A stretch of DNA of 64,000 bases from Nephromyces sp. MM_2019. Its lineage: Eukaryota > Apicomplexa > Aconoidasida > Nephromycida. The notes under the pieces are model-generated. The model was not told the origin of the DNA and ran no database searches. It saw nothing but the letters and a program-made list of their open reading frames with translations. The stretch lies in NCBI GenBank assembly GCA_015657535.1, contig JADHZB010002074.1, forward strand, positions 69,150 through 133,149, read 5' to 3'. Both the position numbers and the translations under genes were made by a program. Position 1 is the first letter of the stretch. Every line of letters begins with the position of its first letter. Positions 32,344 through 46,477 of the stretch are shown piece after piece.

Positions 32344-35300
32344 TTATTTGAGCAGTAAAGCAGGCTAAAAACAAGAGTGAGAATCTGAGCTTACCAGTCT
32401 GTGGAAGTCGTGCGAGGAAACTTGCCTCCTAACCTGGGGTACACACACAAAAATACCAGATTGAACACGGATAGGCAAAAAGCCTTCTCTGAAACACGGC
32501 CATGCGTACTGAAATGCGTGCATTGTTGCTTTTCCACACACGGCAGCAAGCTTGAACATACACAAGCCTGCATCTTGCAAAGTCACACACCGTGGTTAAA
32601 ATGTAAAGAAATGATTCAAAAAATGTCAAAAGAAAATCCTATCGACCCTTCGCTTCTCGCAAAAAGCCTATTTAACCTAAAAAATCAACGCAAGCAGCCA
32701 GGCGGATGTCAGAAAGTGGGGAAAGACGAAATGGGAGTAATAATGTTACGAAAATTTTCTTGAAAAAATCAAAGAGAGGAGCTCATTTCTCACCTCCAAG
32801 TCAGTTTCCCTATCAAACCTATTCCATGGTTCAGAACCGACCTGGAAAAAAGGAGACAGGCACAAATTTTCCTCTTCCAAGCAAAAGAAGGTACTTTACG
32901 CTTATAATAGAGAAGATAAAATGAGTAGCAGAGACGCAAAAACCTCCAAAAAATCAGCAGCAGGGAGGAATTTTAGCCTTTGTTACTACTCGCGTTGCGT
33001 AATGGCGATTCTGGTGTTTTTTGTCAACTAAAGGGCACTCGTATGAAGCAACACTTGCGAAAAACATTTGTATTTGATTAATAAAACCTTGCAATGAGCG
33101 TTGACCGAAAAACCACTTCAAAACAGGCTAAAAAAGCCCTAAATTACAGTGAGAAAAGACGCAATATATATACATCTAGGGCAGCATTACGCAGAAAAGC
33201 CTCCGGATGAAGCTTCATTAGGAAAGGCAAATTAAACAAGTTTCAGTTAAACATATTTTCAACAAAGCACATCGAGTCAATTCGTCCAAGCGGCTCCTAA
33301 GAAACGCACTATCTCACTCGTAGCAGAAAAAATTCCAAACCATTACTTTCCCTTGAAGATAAAGAGCCTAAAAACTTAGCCCAATATACCCCAAAATCCC
33401 TCAAAAACTTCTCTTCGTCGAAATAACCAGATATTTCTGCATCCATCTTTAACCAGTGCATTTACAAGGGTGATAGCCCCCCCACGAAAATACATATAAA
33501 AACAACCCCCTTTTCCCTCGATATCTACTACTTTATAGGGCTCAACAAATTGTTATGAACTAGAGTTCTCTCCGCTTAATAGCTTTTTTGTGCTTTTGTA
33601 TATAAGCAGCCCAAAAAACGATCATTTCAGCAGCCTAGACAAATTTCTGTAGGAAGAGCTTACCGTGGCATCTCCCTTCAAGCCACGACCTGAACCTTTC
33701 GTTTTCTTTCCGTACGGATCAGACGTTTGGTGTGAGCGAATATACTCCAACTGCTTATCTCTGTCCCGCTCAAAGGCACCTTAAACAGGGGTTAAAAGCA
33801 GGATTAAACAGGCTTTTTTAGAGAATAAAAGCAGGTTTTTGAGGAAACCAAACTCAGCCTTGGATTCGCTCGAAGGAGGCACCATAACATGACCGCCACA
33901 AATAGAGCAATAAGAAAAAATGACGATAAAACACGAATAAACGCGCAAATTATCGCGGAAATACGGGCATACGAATTCACCACACAAGAAGAACACCAAG
34001 AAAAAAGCCTCAAAAAAACTCACTCTACGCATATCTCTAGGTCTTCAAGGAAAATTCCAGCATCGTGTGTGTGTGTGTCTATGTGTGTTTTGTTTTTCTT
34101 TTATACTACATTCTAGTGAGGTATCTAGCTTATATTCTAGTTCAAAGCCGCCAAAGCTACCAAAAATGCGCTAGTGACTATGCTGAAAAGCAAGCTCAAA
34201 GCTTCAAACTTCTTCTCAGATTAGTTTTAGTTCATATATATGCACACACACACCTTCTCGGTGCATCTCTAGCAAGCTCTTGTTTCGGTGCTTGGAGTTG
34301 TAATCGAGCATGAAGTCCTTCATCCTCTGAGATTCAGCTTCTTTAAAACGCTTCACAACCGGATCTTCTGCACACACAGAAAGCGGAAAAAAGTTAAAAA
34401 AGTTGTTTTTTCCGGAGGAGAAAAAAGCAGGTAACTCAAGGGCAAGGCAGCCTTTCAGCAGTAGCAGCGATATGAGCATCATCTGCATACAGCAGCAAGG
34501 AAGAGGAAGGAAGAGGAAGGAAAATGAAAAAAAGATGAAAAGAAGAGGAAGGAAGAGCAATATGCACACAAAAAAGAGCAATATGCACACAAAGAAGAAA
34601 AACCTGAAGCTACATCAAAACTTCACATAGCAGGATTATCTCATGACTACCAACAGTAGCTGCAATTTTAACAAAATTTAAGATTTGTTTTTCACTTTCC
34701 AAGAAAAAGAGTTATTTTGAGGCTCTGTGCTGACTAACGCTACCTTCGGAGTCATGAGTATTGCAACTACGTTAAATCACTTTCTTTATCTACAAAACGT
34801 TTGAATGGCTTTTAAAGTCACCGTTAACAAAAGTGGAAGTTTAGCTTGAAGAAAACCACAGTGTGGTTTGGCGTATCGCTGCTTTCTTATCACCGTGAGC
34901 GTTGGCAAAAAAATGCTAAAACATTTGAAGAAAACCTTCTAATCTACTTGCAAGGACTTCAGTGGAGCAGTCAAAAGTGTGTGTTTGAGGAAAAACCAGT
35001 GAAAAACAACTTTTTCAGTTGCAATAGCGTATACGAATAGACTGCTCTCAACATAAATATTCCGTCAATTGCCTAGAAACTGCAGCTTGAAAAAAAATTC
35101 CTAAGAAATCAGCCGTTCTGCCTCATAAAATGAAAATTATCCCGGAATTTCCTACCTCAACACTTCATTCCAGCTCAAATATAATCAGTTTTTCATCGTT
35201 TAATTCTTCACACATTCTACTTCTATGAAACTCTATGCTAACGTCTCTCTTTTTAATCGCTCAAAAATATGATTGATTGGCATTCAATAGTTACTCTAGC

Positions 35301-38300
35301 CGAGAATCAGTAGCTTGGAATGAGCTTTTATCTAAACTCTCAAGAAGATGAGGTATTGGACAAATTTTTTCAGAAAAAAAGGTGAAGAAAAGCAAAACGG
35401 TAATTCTTGCATGCTAGATGAAGCTTTATAATCAGATCTAACACACACCCCTGGATAATGCGAGTTAACGCATGTGATGCACCTTTTTTCTATCAAAAAT
35501 ATCGACATAGAGTAGGAAATATTTCAATTTACATCTAAAATATGAAAGAGCGAGCAGAATCCGCTTTTCATAGGCACACACACCGGGTTTCAAAGAATGT
35601 ATACTGGTAAGAAAAAGCACAGTAAACCGAAGTCATTCTCAACAAAGGCATATATGGAGCAAAAACAGATAAATTCCATGCAAAAACAGCCACAACAGGG
35701 CAAAAACACCTATTTCCACACACACACACCGCATTGCATACCTTTCTTAGGCTCTCCCTTCTTTCCCTTCCTTGACACAAACAAGCCCTTCAACTGAATG
35801 GGAACTTCAGTCATCCATTCGCTTCTCTTTCTCTGCGGAACAGCCGTGTCTTCGTCTTCATCCCCACCAGCTCTTTCCGGGGTGTGTTCATCTGTAAAAA
35901 TTCTCAAAATAAAATGTTTGGTGAGTGCGAGTAGCACACAGTACCGATCATATGAGTGGGTAGTTGGCTTAGATTAGGAAGCCTAAATGCCAGCGAAAAA
36001 GAAGCACAAAGTCAATATTTCCGTTGAGAATTCACAGAATAGAAGCAGAGAGAGCAAGAAAGATATGGAGATGAAGAAGCAGGAATACAAGGTGGAGGCA
36101 GTCCAAGATCACACACACACACTCAAAGAAAGTTCAAAGAAAAGCTCAGCCACAAAACACACCAGCAAAAACCATGGTACGACAGCACACACACACACAC
36201 ACATACAGCAGTTAAAACGTTGCTGGTATGTTTTCGAGGCAGCAGATGGCTGCTAAAGAGATGAAACTAGCATCCCACTCTCAGTATAGCAAAAGGAATT
36301 GCTCTCATTTTCAAAACCTCACAGTTTAAAAACAAAGTAATTGAAAAAGCCAATCGTTTCCAGAAAAAGCACACACTTTTACGCTGTGAAAAAGGGCATA
36401 CGCTTTACCAGCATCAGCCGCATCTTCTTCGTCAGATGAAGATGCTTTACCACCGAAAGAAGCTTCAAATTGGCTAATTTCAAACGAGTTTGGAGCAGCA
36501 GGTCCAATATAACGACGCGGCTTCGTTCCTTCTTCATCCTGCCCTTCCCTAGCTCTGTCCTTTGAAGTTTTATCTAAATATGTGAGAAAACAATGGTTTC
36601 TTCATATAAGAATCCTCTAAACCTTAAAAACATCATTTTCTTCACTAGAGAGGAATAACGAAGCGTGTGGTTGATTCGTTCTCTTTAGAAATTCATACCT
36701 TTTTCTGAAAATTTAGACACTTCTTCATATTAAGCAAACAAAGTTTCATAGCAGCTACAAAGATACAAAGCTAAAAGATATGAGTTCCAATGAATGGAGG
36801 ATAACTCCAGTAAAAAGTATCTAAAATAATTGCTAAAAGGAAATCACTCTGAGAACGTAAATTTACAAAAAAAAACCCTAATTAACGCATATATTCGACT
36901 ACCAGTTTCAGCTACTAAATTTTCTCATTTAACGCCGAAAAATGCAGAGTTTTCCGCTATAAACTACTGAATGCAATGATATTTGCATATAAAGATTTAC
37001 TTCAAGTCATAATAAGCATTTCTTATACATAATAAAACCAAAAAACTGTGGCCTAAACACCCGTGAAATGCGAAAATAATTCTCCAAATATATATGCAGC
37101 CTCAAAGCCAAATATTTCACAGAATCTTAAGCTCAAAACAATCGCCACAGGCAATCAAGCAGCTTTCGCTTCATCTTACCAGATACAGCCGATTTATCTC
37201 TATCTTCAACAGGGGAAGAGATAGGTCCTTCTTCAATCCTTATTCTTTGCGTTTTCTGCACTTTATCTGATCCCTTTTCATATGCACTCCCACCTACAGT
37301 CTCACAGCGTTTCGATTCCAGCTTCTGTTGGATATCCTTGAGGATGTATTTGAACGTTTTTTCCAGTTTAAACCCCCTAGGCATCTTCTTTGGCCTTTTA
37401 AAGTACTTTATGGCTGGGTCTTCATTAGACACAACCTTTGAAAGAAAGACACACACAATGCATCTCCATGATACTCGCAAAAACCTCTTATTCCTCATGA
37501 AAAAGCGCGACAAATCATGGAAATCATCTAAACTTCATCAAAAAGAGTATACTTCTACACTTAAATAGACAAATGCTACGACATTGCAATAACATAATGT
37601 ATATCAGTTATTAGGTTCTGAATGAGTGAAAATATTTCTCAAAATTAGCGATTTCTGCTATAATTCTAAGCCCTAAAAGATACATACAGACAAATGCTGC
37701 AAATTCTTCATTCATTCAACGAAGTAAAAAAAAAAATTCAACTCATTAAAGCTGATAAAAGTCGAATATATAAGAAATGGGGAAATGCGTAAGACAAGTC
37801 TCGATAAAAGAGCAGGAATCATCCCAATTAAAAGAATCTAGAGACGAGTACTCCTGAAGATTTTCCAGCCTTTCGTCGAATCAAAATGCTTTTCAAAGAG
37901 AGATCCTCACTATTTCCTCAAACTAAGAGCAGAGGGCAAAAATAAACATACTTATGGCAAAAAACGTGAGAAAGCAACATATTAGGCTCATTAAGCAGGT
38001 ACTCTTAAAACCCTGGAAATAAAGGATTAAAACCCTAGGCAATCTTCCAATGAGCTTTCGAATGAGCACCACTCGCACACTATAGCATTTTCTGGCTGCG
38101 CAAAAAAATCTATTCTTGGCAGCACAAACAGACAGAAAACTTGCCTCTTCAAGCCTCCAAGCTTTAAATGTATGCCGAAGCTTTTTCCTTAGGTGCTTAT
38201 CAGGCAGGTCATCTAGGGCCACAGATTCTCCATTGTCGAGCCGCTTATACAGATCCTTTAGCTGCACACGGGGGTTTGAAAGAGTCACCACAGGAGAAGT

Positions 38301-39944
38301 TTCGCAAAGTTAAGGAAAGTGAATTTCTAGGAGTCAAAAGTGGGGCTTTTTTGGTATAAAATAAATAAAATTCCGATTTTTTTCAAGAGAGAAGAAAGAA
38401 AGGAATATTAACTTCTAGAGGAGGACGATAATTGGCACACACACAGGAATTACTTCCGATCAGCATGAAAACTTGGTCAACAATAACGAAGACGGAGATC
38501 TCTTTAATGCACCGAAAAAAGTTGAAAACTAACGACACATGCTCAAGAGAAAAAAAATTCACAGCATGCCAAACTCTTGCAAGTAATGAGCATAAAAACT
38601 TCTTGCAGCAACATAAAGTTGCGTGTTATTTTCGCCGATTTAATCGGGTGAGAGACATATGAACTGCAGAAATCATATGAATGGCACACAATAGCCTCAT
38701 TGTGGGAAAAAACAAAGAAATTAATGCACAAGATTTATTGAATATTACTCGATTAATTTATTCTATAACATAAGAAAATAATAAATTGGATATGAAAAAA
38801 CTCCCACCTCAGCAGCTAACGAGGAACTCTTCATCAAGAGGTCTTCAGTGAGCCTTGATACCTCCTCGTGGTAAAAACTAAAGTGCTGCAGTTTTTAAAG
38901 GAAAAAACCGAAAAAAATGCTCGCAAATGCACATAAAATGAGGTGTCTAGTTCATAATGAAGTTTGAATAACGAAGAAGATGAAGAAGAGCTATCAACAA
39001 GAGGATGAAGATAGTCTGCAAATGAGCGCATCTTTTTTAACGGGGCGACTGAATTGAAGGAACGAAATTGCACGAAAAAGAAAATATGTATGAAAAACTT
39101 CAATACGAGGAAAAAGAATAGCTATCTTTGACAAAGTTAGGCTATAAACAAGGGGGAGGAAGCTACTCCCTCAGCCCAGCCTATAGGGGTGATAGAGATG
39201 CGTGTGCATGTGGGTGTGTGTGCGACTCCTCTTTCTAGAAGTTACAATCATAGCTGGAAACAAGCTGGTATTCAAGATTGAGAAGAAAAAATTGCTTTGT
39301 ATTCATTGCCAGTACGGAGTGTGCGGGTGATTTCATGAAGTTGCCAGAGTCAATCGCCAAGGGTAAATTTCAAAGGAAGAAGCGTTTATAAAAATATGTT
39401 CCTGCGCATTCTATGGAGATATAAACTTCAGCTGGGCTCCTGCCGGTGTTGGAACACACATTTTTCTACATGTTGATGACGCTACTCCGTAGCAGCAGGA
39501 CATCTACTAGCATATCAGCATGCTCTTTATACAGTCGGAAACAAGGCAACCATTACTATTTAGATAATCGCAATGATTTAAACACTGAAATTATCTAAAA
39601 AAACCTCATGCAAGTAATAAAAACTAGTCTTAATCTTACGTATTACTTGAAATACTGAAGGAAAAATTTGTATAATATAAAAATTTTCCAGAAATACAGA
39701 CCTCGGAAGTATCTTGGCTTTTTTTTCTTTTTTGCCTTGCAATTTTATTTTCACTGTAGGAACTATTTTTCCGACTCCCAGAGTATCCATCTTCACTTGA
39801 GTGAACTCGTGAGTTTCGATGGTTCCTCGAGAGACGGCCGGAATTTTTCTTGCTACGACTCCTTACTATACCCGAGGTAGAAGAAGATGAAGTGTCGGAG
39901 GAGGAGGCTGAGGAAAAGGATCTTCGAGAAGGTCTTTTCCCCAT
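32344..39944 (-). CDS. GPALPP1-like protein with DUF3752 domain, 10 exons
   Basis: Exons in reading order: 39944-39702, 38885-38808, 38261-38145, 37435-37180, 36573-36409, 35891-35742, 34367-34254, 33779-33664, 32433-32395 and 32364-32344 (stop TAA). All nine junctions agree in phase; predicted length about 432 residues. Similarity to animal GPALPP1 (KIAA1704) is in the right order: a GPA(A/L)P motif (RRYIGPAAPNSF), an acidic Ser stretch, the EWMTEVP box, YNSKHRNKSLLEMH, and the FERDRDK element followed by VRRQVSSHDFHRL. The family is nuclear and of poorly known function, probably linked to RNA processing. The N-terminal exon is an RS/Ser-rich extension (MGKRPSRRSFSSASSSDTSS). One intron looks GC-AG (GAAGAG/GCAAGT at 38144); two donors run into TG repeats. 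It lies in tandem behind UPF3 on the same strand. Confidence 0.78.
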
Positions 39945-42900
39945 CGTAATGATGTTCGCTTAAATTGCATATTAAGGGGAAGAATTGGGTGAGGATGATG
40001 CATAAGCACATCCGGCAGAGCTAGAGTGGCAATATAATCTTCGTTCGTGCATTGCAGAACAGACCGATTTTACAACGTGAAAGTAGGCAGCTTCAAGCAA
40101 CAGAGATGCCGAAATATTGAAAAGTAATTTCTTAAATGCAGATGCCCATCAACACATATAATTTACACCCGCTGTGTGCAATTGCTACTTATTTTAGGTC
40201 TGCTTACATAGTATTATAAATACTTCGATTAACCTAAGGGAAGATGCGGCAGCTGAGTTTTATCACCTGGGAGTAATCACCGCCGCTGGTAGCTATATGG
40301 CTGGCGCTTTTGAACTTGCAAGTCTGTTTATTCTCACTTCTTTTGTCATGTTGTGCCTGCCGCGAGTCTTTTTCGTATGGATTGTTTGCCCATGTGTTTC
40401 CGGCTTATGCGAACAGGCTAGGTAGTTTCAGCAATATTAAGTTTGCTAGCATTGTTTTACTTCTTTGAACAGCAGTACCTTTGTATCCATGCTTATGAAA
40501 TATTAGTTCCAGTGTGTGTGCATAAAAAATAGGTATGCTTTAATGTAGCCTTGAGAACATAAGCTGAATTTAGTAGCGGCAACGAGTTTTTTTCCAGTCA
40601 GTTCTACTGGCTAGACATCCATATAGTATCATATCTAGGCGAGTGCAACGTAGTGTTCAAGCAAAAAATACGAAGCGATCTATCACAGACTGTATAGTTG
40701 AAAAGTCTTGCTCCATGTTAACTAAGGTGAATAGGTAGAAGCCTCGTTTTATGCAAAGTACAAAACCACGTAAAATTTTTTTATTATGGTTTCGGAAAGT
40801 AAGTTTACGCTCAAATAGATACTATGTGCCTATGCCTCTAGGATTGAGCTTATTAAAAATATTCTCTTGACAATTTATAAGTTTAAACCGAAAATATGAG
40901 TGCTTTGAGAGAGTTATAACCTCTGCAACAGAAAAAATGCTAGTCGAAATGAAGTAAAACAAAATTTTAGAAGCAAAAGCTATTAACGGATGATAGTATT
41001 ATATTCTCTACGCTATTCGCAGTATCTCCCAAAGAGCTCGGATTTTACATTTAAGGTTTGAATTTTCATAAGTGGTGCTCTACGATAAGATTGAAGTGAA
41101 AAGCATGCTTCATGATAACTCTTTGGGAGCCCTTTAATTTGGACGGGGGTATATATAAAATGGACCCTTGTAAACGTTAGAAGCTGTGACTGCTCCGCTT
41201 TCATGTGGATAAAACCGTTACATCCCTTTGAGAGAGGCATCTCGACGCCACAAAGCGGACCAGCGTACGTTGCTTCATACAAAGTTGTTCGCTTTGTGCT
41301 GCCTTTCTGGAGGCTTGCGCCTTATCTTGAGGTTTGTTAAAACATATTTATGGATTGTGAATAAGATTCAGTTGCCAGTTTATTTTGGGTTGATTTAAAT
41401 CATACAGTAATTTTATCTACAAGCTCTAAATTAATAGGTACAGTGATAGACATGGAGGAATGCTTAAAAACTTTACCACCCGGGGATATGGACGCCAAAA
41501 AACCCGTATCGCGCGGCTGCGCAATGTGGAAAAACTCGAAAAAAGAAGCTATCGTCGTTCAATTAATTGCATGTAATGCACAGCCAGCTGTATAATGTTA
41601 TGCAAGGTATCGTATCATGGTGAAACAGTTCTTTTCCCCACAAGAATACCCCTTTTACTCTGCTGCGCGACCATCGAACTACATAAATCTAGAGCGGTCA
41701 TCCGTTCCGCTAGAATCTCTAAATAGTCACATCAACAATTACGAGTAAGTCTAGTATGAAAATTACGAGTAAGTCTTGTGTGAAAATTACGCGAAAGTAT
41801 TTTTTTTTCCTTTTGGTACTAGGTAGATATCATAAGGGAATAATTTGCTTGGGCCTTTGTAAAGTAACAGACCCGAAATCAACAGCTTCTACCGCATTCC
41901 CGCTAGCATCCATATTAGTAGTCACAAAAACAACATTTTCCGTATTAAAATCGAGCCTAAGATGCTCAAAAGTTTCCTCATAGAAATTTTAATTCTTTAA
42001 TATCATAAATTATCTCGCTTCAAAAATATAAAACTACTTGCTGTTGACTTCAAGAAAAACAAAGAGGAGTTTCATTGCATTTGCTGGGCAATTGGTACAA
42101 TTTTGTTCCGGGATGGAGATATAATCCTACGCGATGAGCAGTACCGCATATATAAGCGTACAATCATGTGTTGAAAGCCACTGCATAAGGCTAATTTAAT
42201 TAATATTGGATTCATGCACACTGGCTGCAAAGTCGCCGGATCATAGGCAGCAGACTATTTTATTACCAATTATATGTTAGATATGCGTTCATGCAATGTG
42301 CTATCGACTACTTCCGGCGGTATGTAACTATGCTCTGAGCCCTTATCCTTTCAGTTTGATCACTTGTATGTGCAAGTAGCAAAATAAACACGCAGTTCCA
42401 TTTGAATTTGCGCACCTTAAGCTGTGCATGCGCATAAGTTTTCTATTGAGTACTGCGGTAAAACAGTAGCTAACTGAAAAAATGCAGCGGTGGCTCCACC
42501 AAAAAAAGCGAACCTTAAGGTACTTGAGACTACCTGTAGCAAATTTACCCGGAATAAAATATTACGCGAACAAGTTCACGAACTATTTTTGAGGTTGCTT
42601 TAACTTTCTTCTCGAGATATTACAGGATGCTTTTTGCCGCCATTTGAAATCTCCCGATCTGTAGTTCTTACTCGGAGTAACTATACTTCCGAGAGGGTTG
42701 CTTGCAATCAATAATGTAAGCAGAGGAAGTCACTCAAGCTTTGGATGATGAGTGGAAGATCATAATATCATAATTAAGTTAGAGTTACATACAAGAAATA
42801 CGTCAAGAGCTTAACGAGGACTTTCAAGTGGAGAAACCTCATTAATTTCCTGGTACATATAACCACGGGAGCGCAAAAAACGACAGGATCAAGGATACAT

Positions 42901-45900
42901 GTAAAAATAAGCGGGGAAGGAACATTGTGCCGATGCTTCTAAAGAATTAAATTACTTATGAGGGTACGCGCGATAAAACTTCTATCTTTAGCCGAGCATC
43001 TCTACAGGAAACTTCACCCTGTATTCGTATACGGATTGAATCAGCGAAATAACATGCAAAATCAAGTTAGAAAACCTTCAATGTCAAGGCATAGACAGCT
43101 GGTAGTACCGGAGGAAGATTTGTGATGTAGGGTTAAGGATTTTTTGAAATAACTGCGAACAGAACCGGAAGTAGATTTTTTGCGAAGAAACAAGAAAATT
43201 GTGAAATATCTACCGACATGCCGATTCTTATTATCTCACCGGACCCCCGTCATCCTGCTATGGAATATCTGTGCGGTACTTGCCTCAGATTTTCACACCA
43301 TCGTACCTGTTAACAATGCTACGTACGCTTTTACCCCCATTTTGACGCCTTGCAAACTTGTATACGGAACAAGTATCGTGATTCGGGCCATTAACTGCCA
43401 GATGAATTCCGGCCAGCATTTTATAAACCCGAATATTGTCAAAAGGCTCATAATGTATTGATTTTTTCAACTAGATAATTTTTGTGATGCGTGAAGTTTA
43501 ACCACTCACATTCATTGAATATGCACAAACTCCAGGCTACCTGCAATAGCTTTTTCGTTTTGTAAGGGTTTAGAGGACTTCCCATAAAATTAATATGTAT
43601 TTCCAAGTGATTAATCCATCTTGAGTCAGGATTAAACACTACTTTGAAATTTGTCTTGAAATGGGGGATTGCAATAAATTTCAGGTTTTTTCGAAAAGAC
43701 CAGAAGAAACCATCTCTAAGCGACCCTAGCACTTTCTGCTGTATAGTGGAAAAATATCGGAAAAAAACCAGTCAATAGAATTTCCCATGCGCCTTTTCAA
43801 ATTCCTAACTGACATTGCGTTCCCAATTTCTTAGCAATTCTTATTTTAGAGGCAAGCTCTTTTCAATTACTCACATAAAATGTCAACAGCATGCGCTTGC
43901 CCTTTAGGATAAAATTTGTGGCTTAAATCACACAAAAAGCATCCCCCAATGCTAAGGATAACGCTTAAAGCGGTGACAAGCTCAGGGAGCAGCTTGCTCT
44001 TGCTTTTAAAATATATTAGCATCAAATTAAAATACTCTGGGAAAGCTGCTATTGATAAAATCTCAAAAATTCCTTGACCTAATACGCGGATTTAATGGAT
44101 TAAAAAAGCATGACTCGATCACGTAATTCTTAAGTCCCCAAATTTTCCTAATGTGTAGAACAAACTTAGCGCAATCTCACCACGCCTTAAATACGAGGTC
44201 TTAACGGCATTTTAAGTGATTTCACAAGACCTTATAAAATATATGAATACGCCAATTTTTCGCTAATCAAATGTATTTCGAAACACTTTTAGCCATAAAG
44301 TTGGCAAAAAGCACTTCAAAACAAGGATTAAAAAATACTCCAGAAGTATTATTAACACCTCCTCAGATTATATTATCAGAGAAATATGAATAAAGTCGTG
44401 TCATCTACTTAACTACTAAACCCAAATTTCTTCAAAGTTTTTTAGCATTTTGACGGGGGTAAAAAAACCACCGCAGTTCACCTTCCCCACAAGGTTCCCC
44501 CTCATTATATAATATGATTCACACACACTTTTAAGTCAAAGACTAAAAAGTCCCCAAGTTTCAGAGTGGAGCAACCAGAGATTGTGAGCGCGGGCAGAGC
44601 CCCAACGTCGCAAACCGTTTTTTTACCGTCAAATTAACACGTTCCGAAAAGGGAAAAAGATAAATACATGGGCAGAGGACAGCGTGAAACCCGTAGGCAG
44701 GTGGTAGCAACGCTGAAAACTTTGCTGCTCAAGATAATATCTTTTAACCGTAAAGTTTCTACAACTTTTTCTACTGTAGGAATATTTTGGTCATTTTCTC
44801 CAAAGACATGCAAGGGTTATAAAATGCAAGAATTTTATACCCCTTGCAGCATAGGCGGAAAAGCTTTCATAACATGAGGGGTTTCTCAACTCTCAATTGC
44901 TTTATTTTTATTCCAAAAGGCTACTAAACATTTCACTTGCAGGAATCTGTTCGAGGCCAAGGAATTCAGTTTGTATCTGTCTTTGCGTCTGCGTCACTTG
45001 GTGTGTGTTTGTGCGCGTATCAATGCGAGAAAAATGTTCCAAGAGCATTAAATTCCAGTTTCATTGTGACACTATATATCCTCGCAAGCAATCAGTATTG
45101 CACGCGCGCTACCCAGGCCTCGCATCGGCTGCCGGAATCGCGGAGTTCATGGCATAGCTTGATGAATTTAAAGTAGTTCAAGCTTTAAAAATTATACTAA
45201 GTTTGCAGTAATTATTCTACTAGTATTTGTATCCTTTTCTTGATGGTACAAGGAATTTGCGTGGTAGTAATCTAGCATAATTTGATATTTTTCGTCTTTT
45301 GGTATTCCCAGGCAGCCTCCGCATTCTATGCTTTATGCTGCAAAATTTCTTCCTACAGAATCTTTATAGGTAAACTAAAACTGAAAGCTGGGCTTCTATT
45401 CCTCAGGCCTTTTTTAAGTAGTGTAAAACTACCAGTACACTGGGCTTATTACCGAGTGAAAATGTTTTGATTTTTTCCTTGTGTTTCTGTGCGTATTCTA
45501 CTGAATTTATGACAGACTTCTTCCAAATATCCCAAAGCTTATATGAAATTACAACATGAGAGTGATGCTGCCAGCTCTAAACTGAGAAAAAAACATAGAT
45601 AAAGGCGTCAAACACGTTGCTACACTGAAACACACAGGTAGAGCAATAGTTATCTGGGTGAGCACCCAAAAACATAAAAAAACTACCTTGTAGGATATGA
45701 AAAAAAAAAAAAAATAACTGCCGTAGAAGCCAGCAAAACTGTGGATAAACTAGAAGCAGAGAGTGTTAGAGGCTTACAGTAAAGGGAGAAACAATTCCTA
45801 AAGAATAGCGAAATCAAAAAGATAATAAGAAAATAGAATATAACATACTTATTTGCACTAGCAACAGCTTAAAATGAAAAAAAAAGCGGTGAAAAGATCA

Positions 45901-46477
45901 TGACGAGTGAGCATAAGAGGATAAAGATAACAAGCTTGAAGACACACGCACATGCTCAGACCATATCAATGAGATGATACCCACAAACACACACACAGTT
46001 AGTACGAGAGTTCACAGAGAGGCTAAGAAAAGATCAAGCATAACAGCGAAAGAAATCTAGACTTTAAAAAAAACCATTTAACCTATATAGCTTCTCTAAA
46101 GAAGATGCAGAGATAGCTACCATTCTAGAGAGCAATCCTATAGAATCATCCATATAAAATGAATGCAGTGGATATTAATTTAGGCTTTAACAAAATTTCA
46201 AGAAAAAACGCCTCAGCAGCGAGTAAAACATTGCGTGAAGATGCGTGCTTATACACACTAGGCAGAAATGTCAGACTAGGCAAAATTTATAAAAAAAGGG
46301 GCTTGAAAAAAAGCGAGACACACACGGTTTCTTACGAATAGATCATAGAGCAGTACAGCAGCCTACTACCGGAAGTAAAAATTACACACCTCCCGTTTAA
46401 AGACACAAAAAATTCCCCAGAGAAGAAAGTCATACACACGTTCGTCTCAGACAATCTCGAATGCCTACCCAAGAAGT
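39945..46477. other. 6.5 kb spacer with one isolated exon-like element
   Basis: AT-rich DNA between the GPALPP1-like start and the UPF3 stop. Short frames only. One element looks like a real exon: 44943-45000 on plus, bounded by acceptor TTTCACTTGCAG and a donor GTGTGTGTTTGTGCG of the same TG type as in neighbouring genes (encodes ESVRGQGIQFVSVFASAS in one frame). A plausible start is ATG 44668 (MGRGQRETRRQ), but phases and a 3' end could not be established. CA-type runs occur at 45940-46020 and 46315-46325. Confidence 0.4.

Noticed and set aside
36409..36573. Reading the YIGPAAPN motif as a BUD13/CWC26 splicing factor
   Set aside because: The neighbouring exons match the DUF3752/GPALPP1 order (EWMTEVP, SLLEMH, DRDK) and lack the BUD13 WDGVDRSNGFE motif.
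43180..43461. 93-codon plus-strand frame in the spacer
   Set aside because: No ATG near the start, no splice context, and both neighbouring frames are similarly open; treated as chance.
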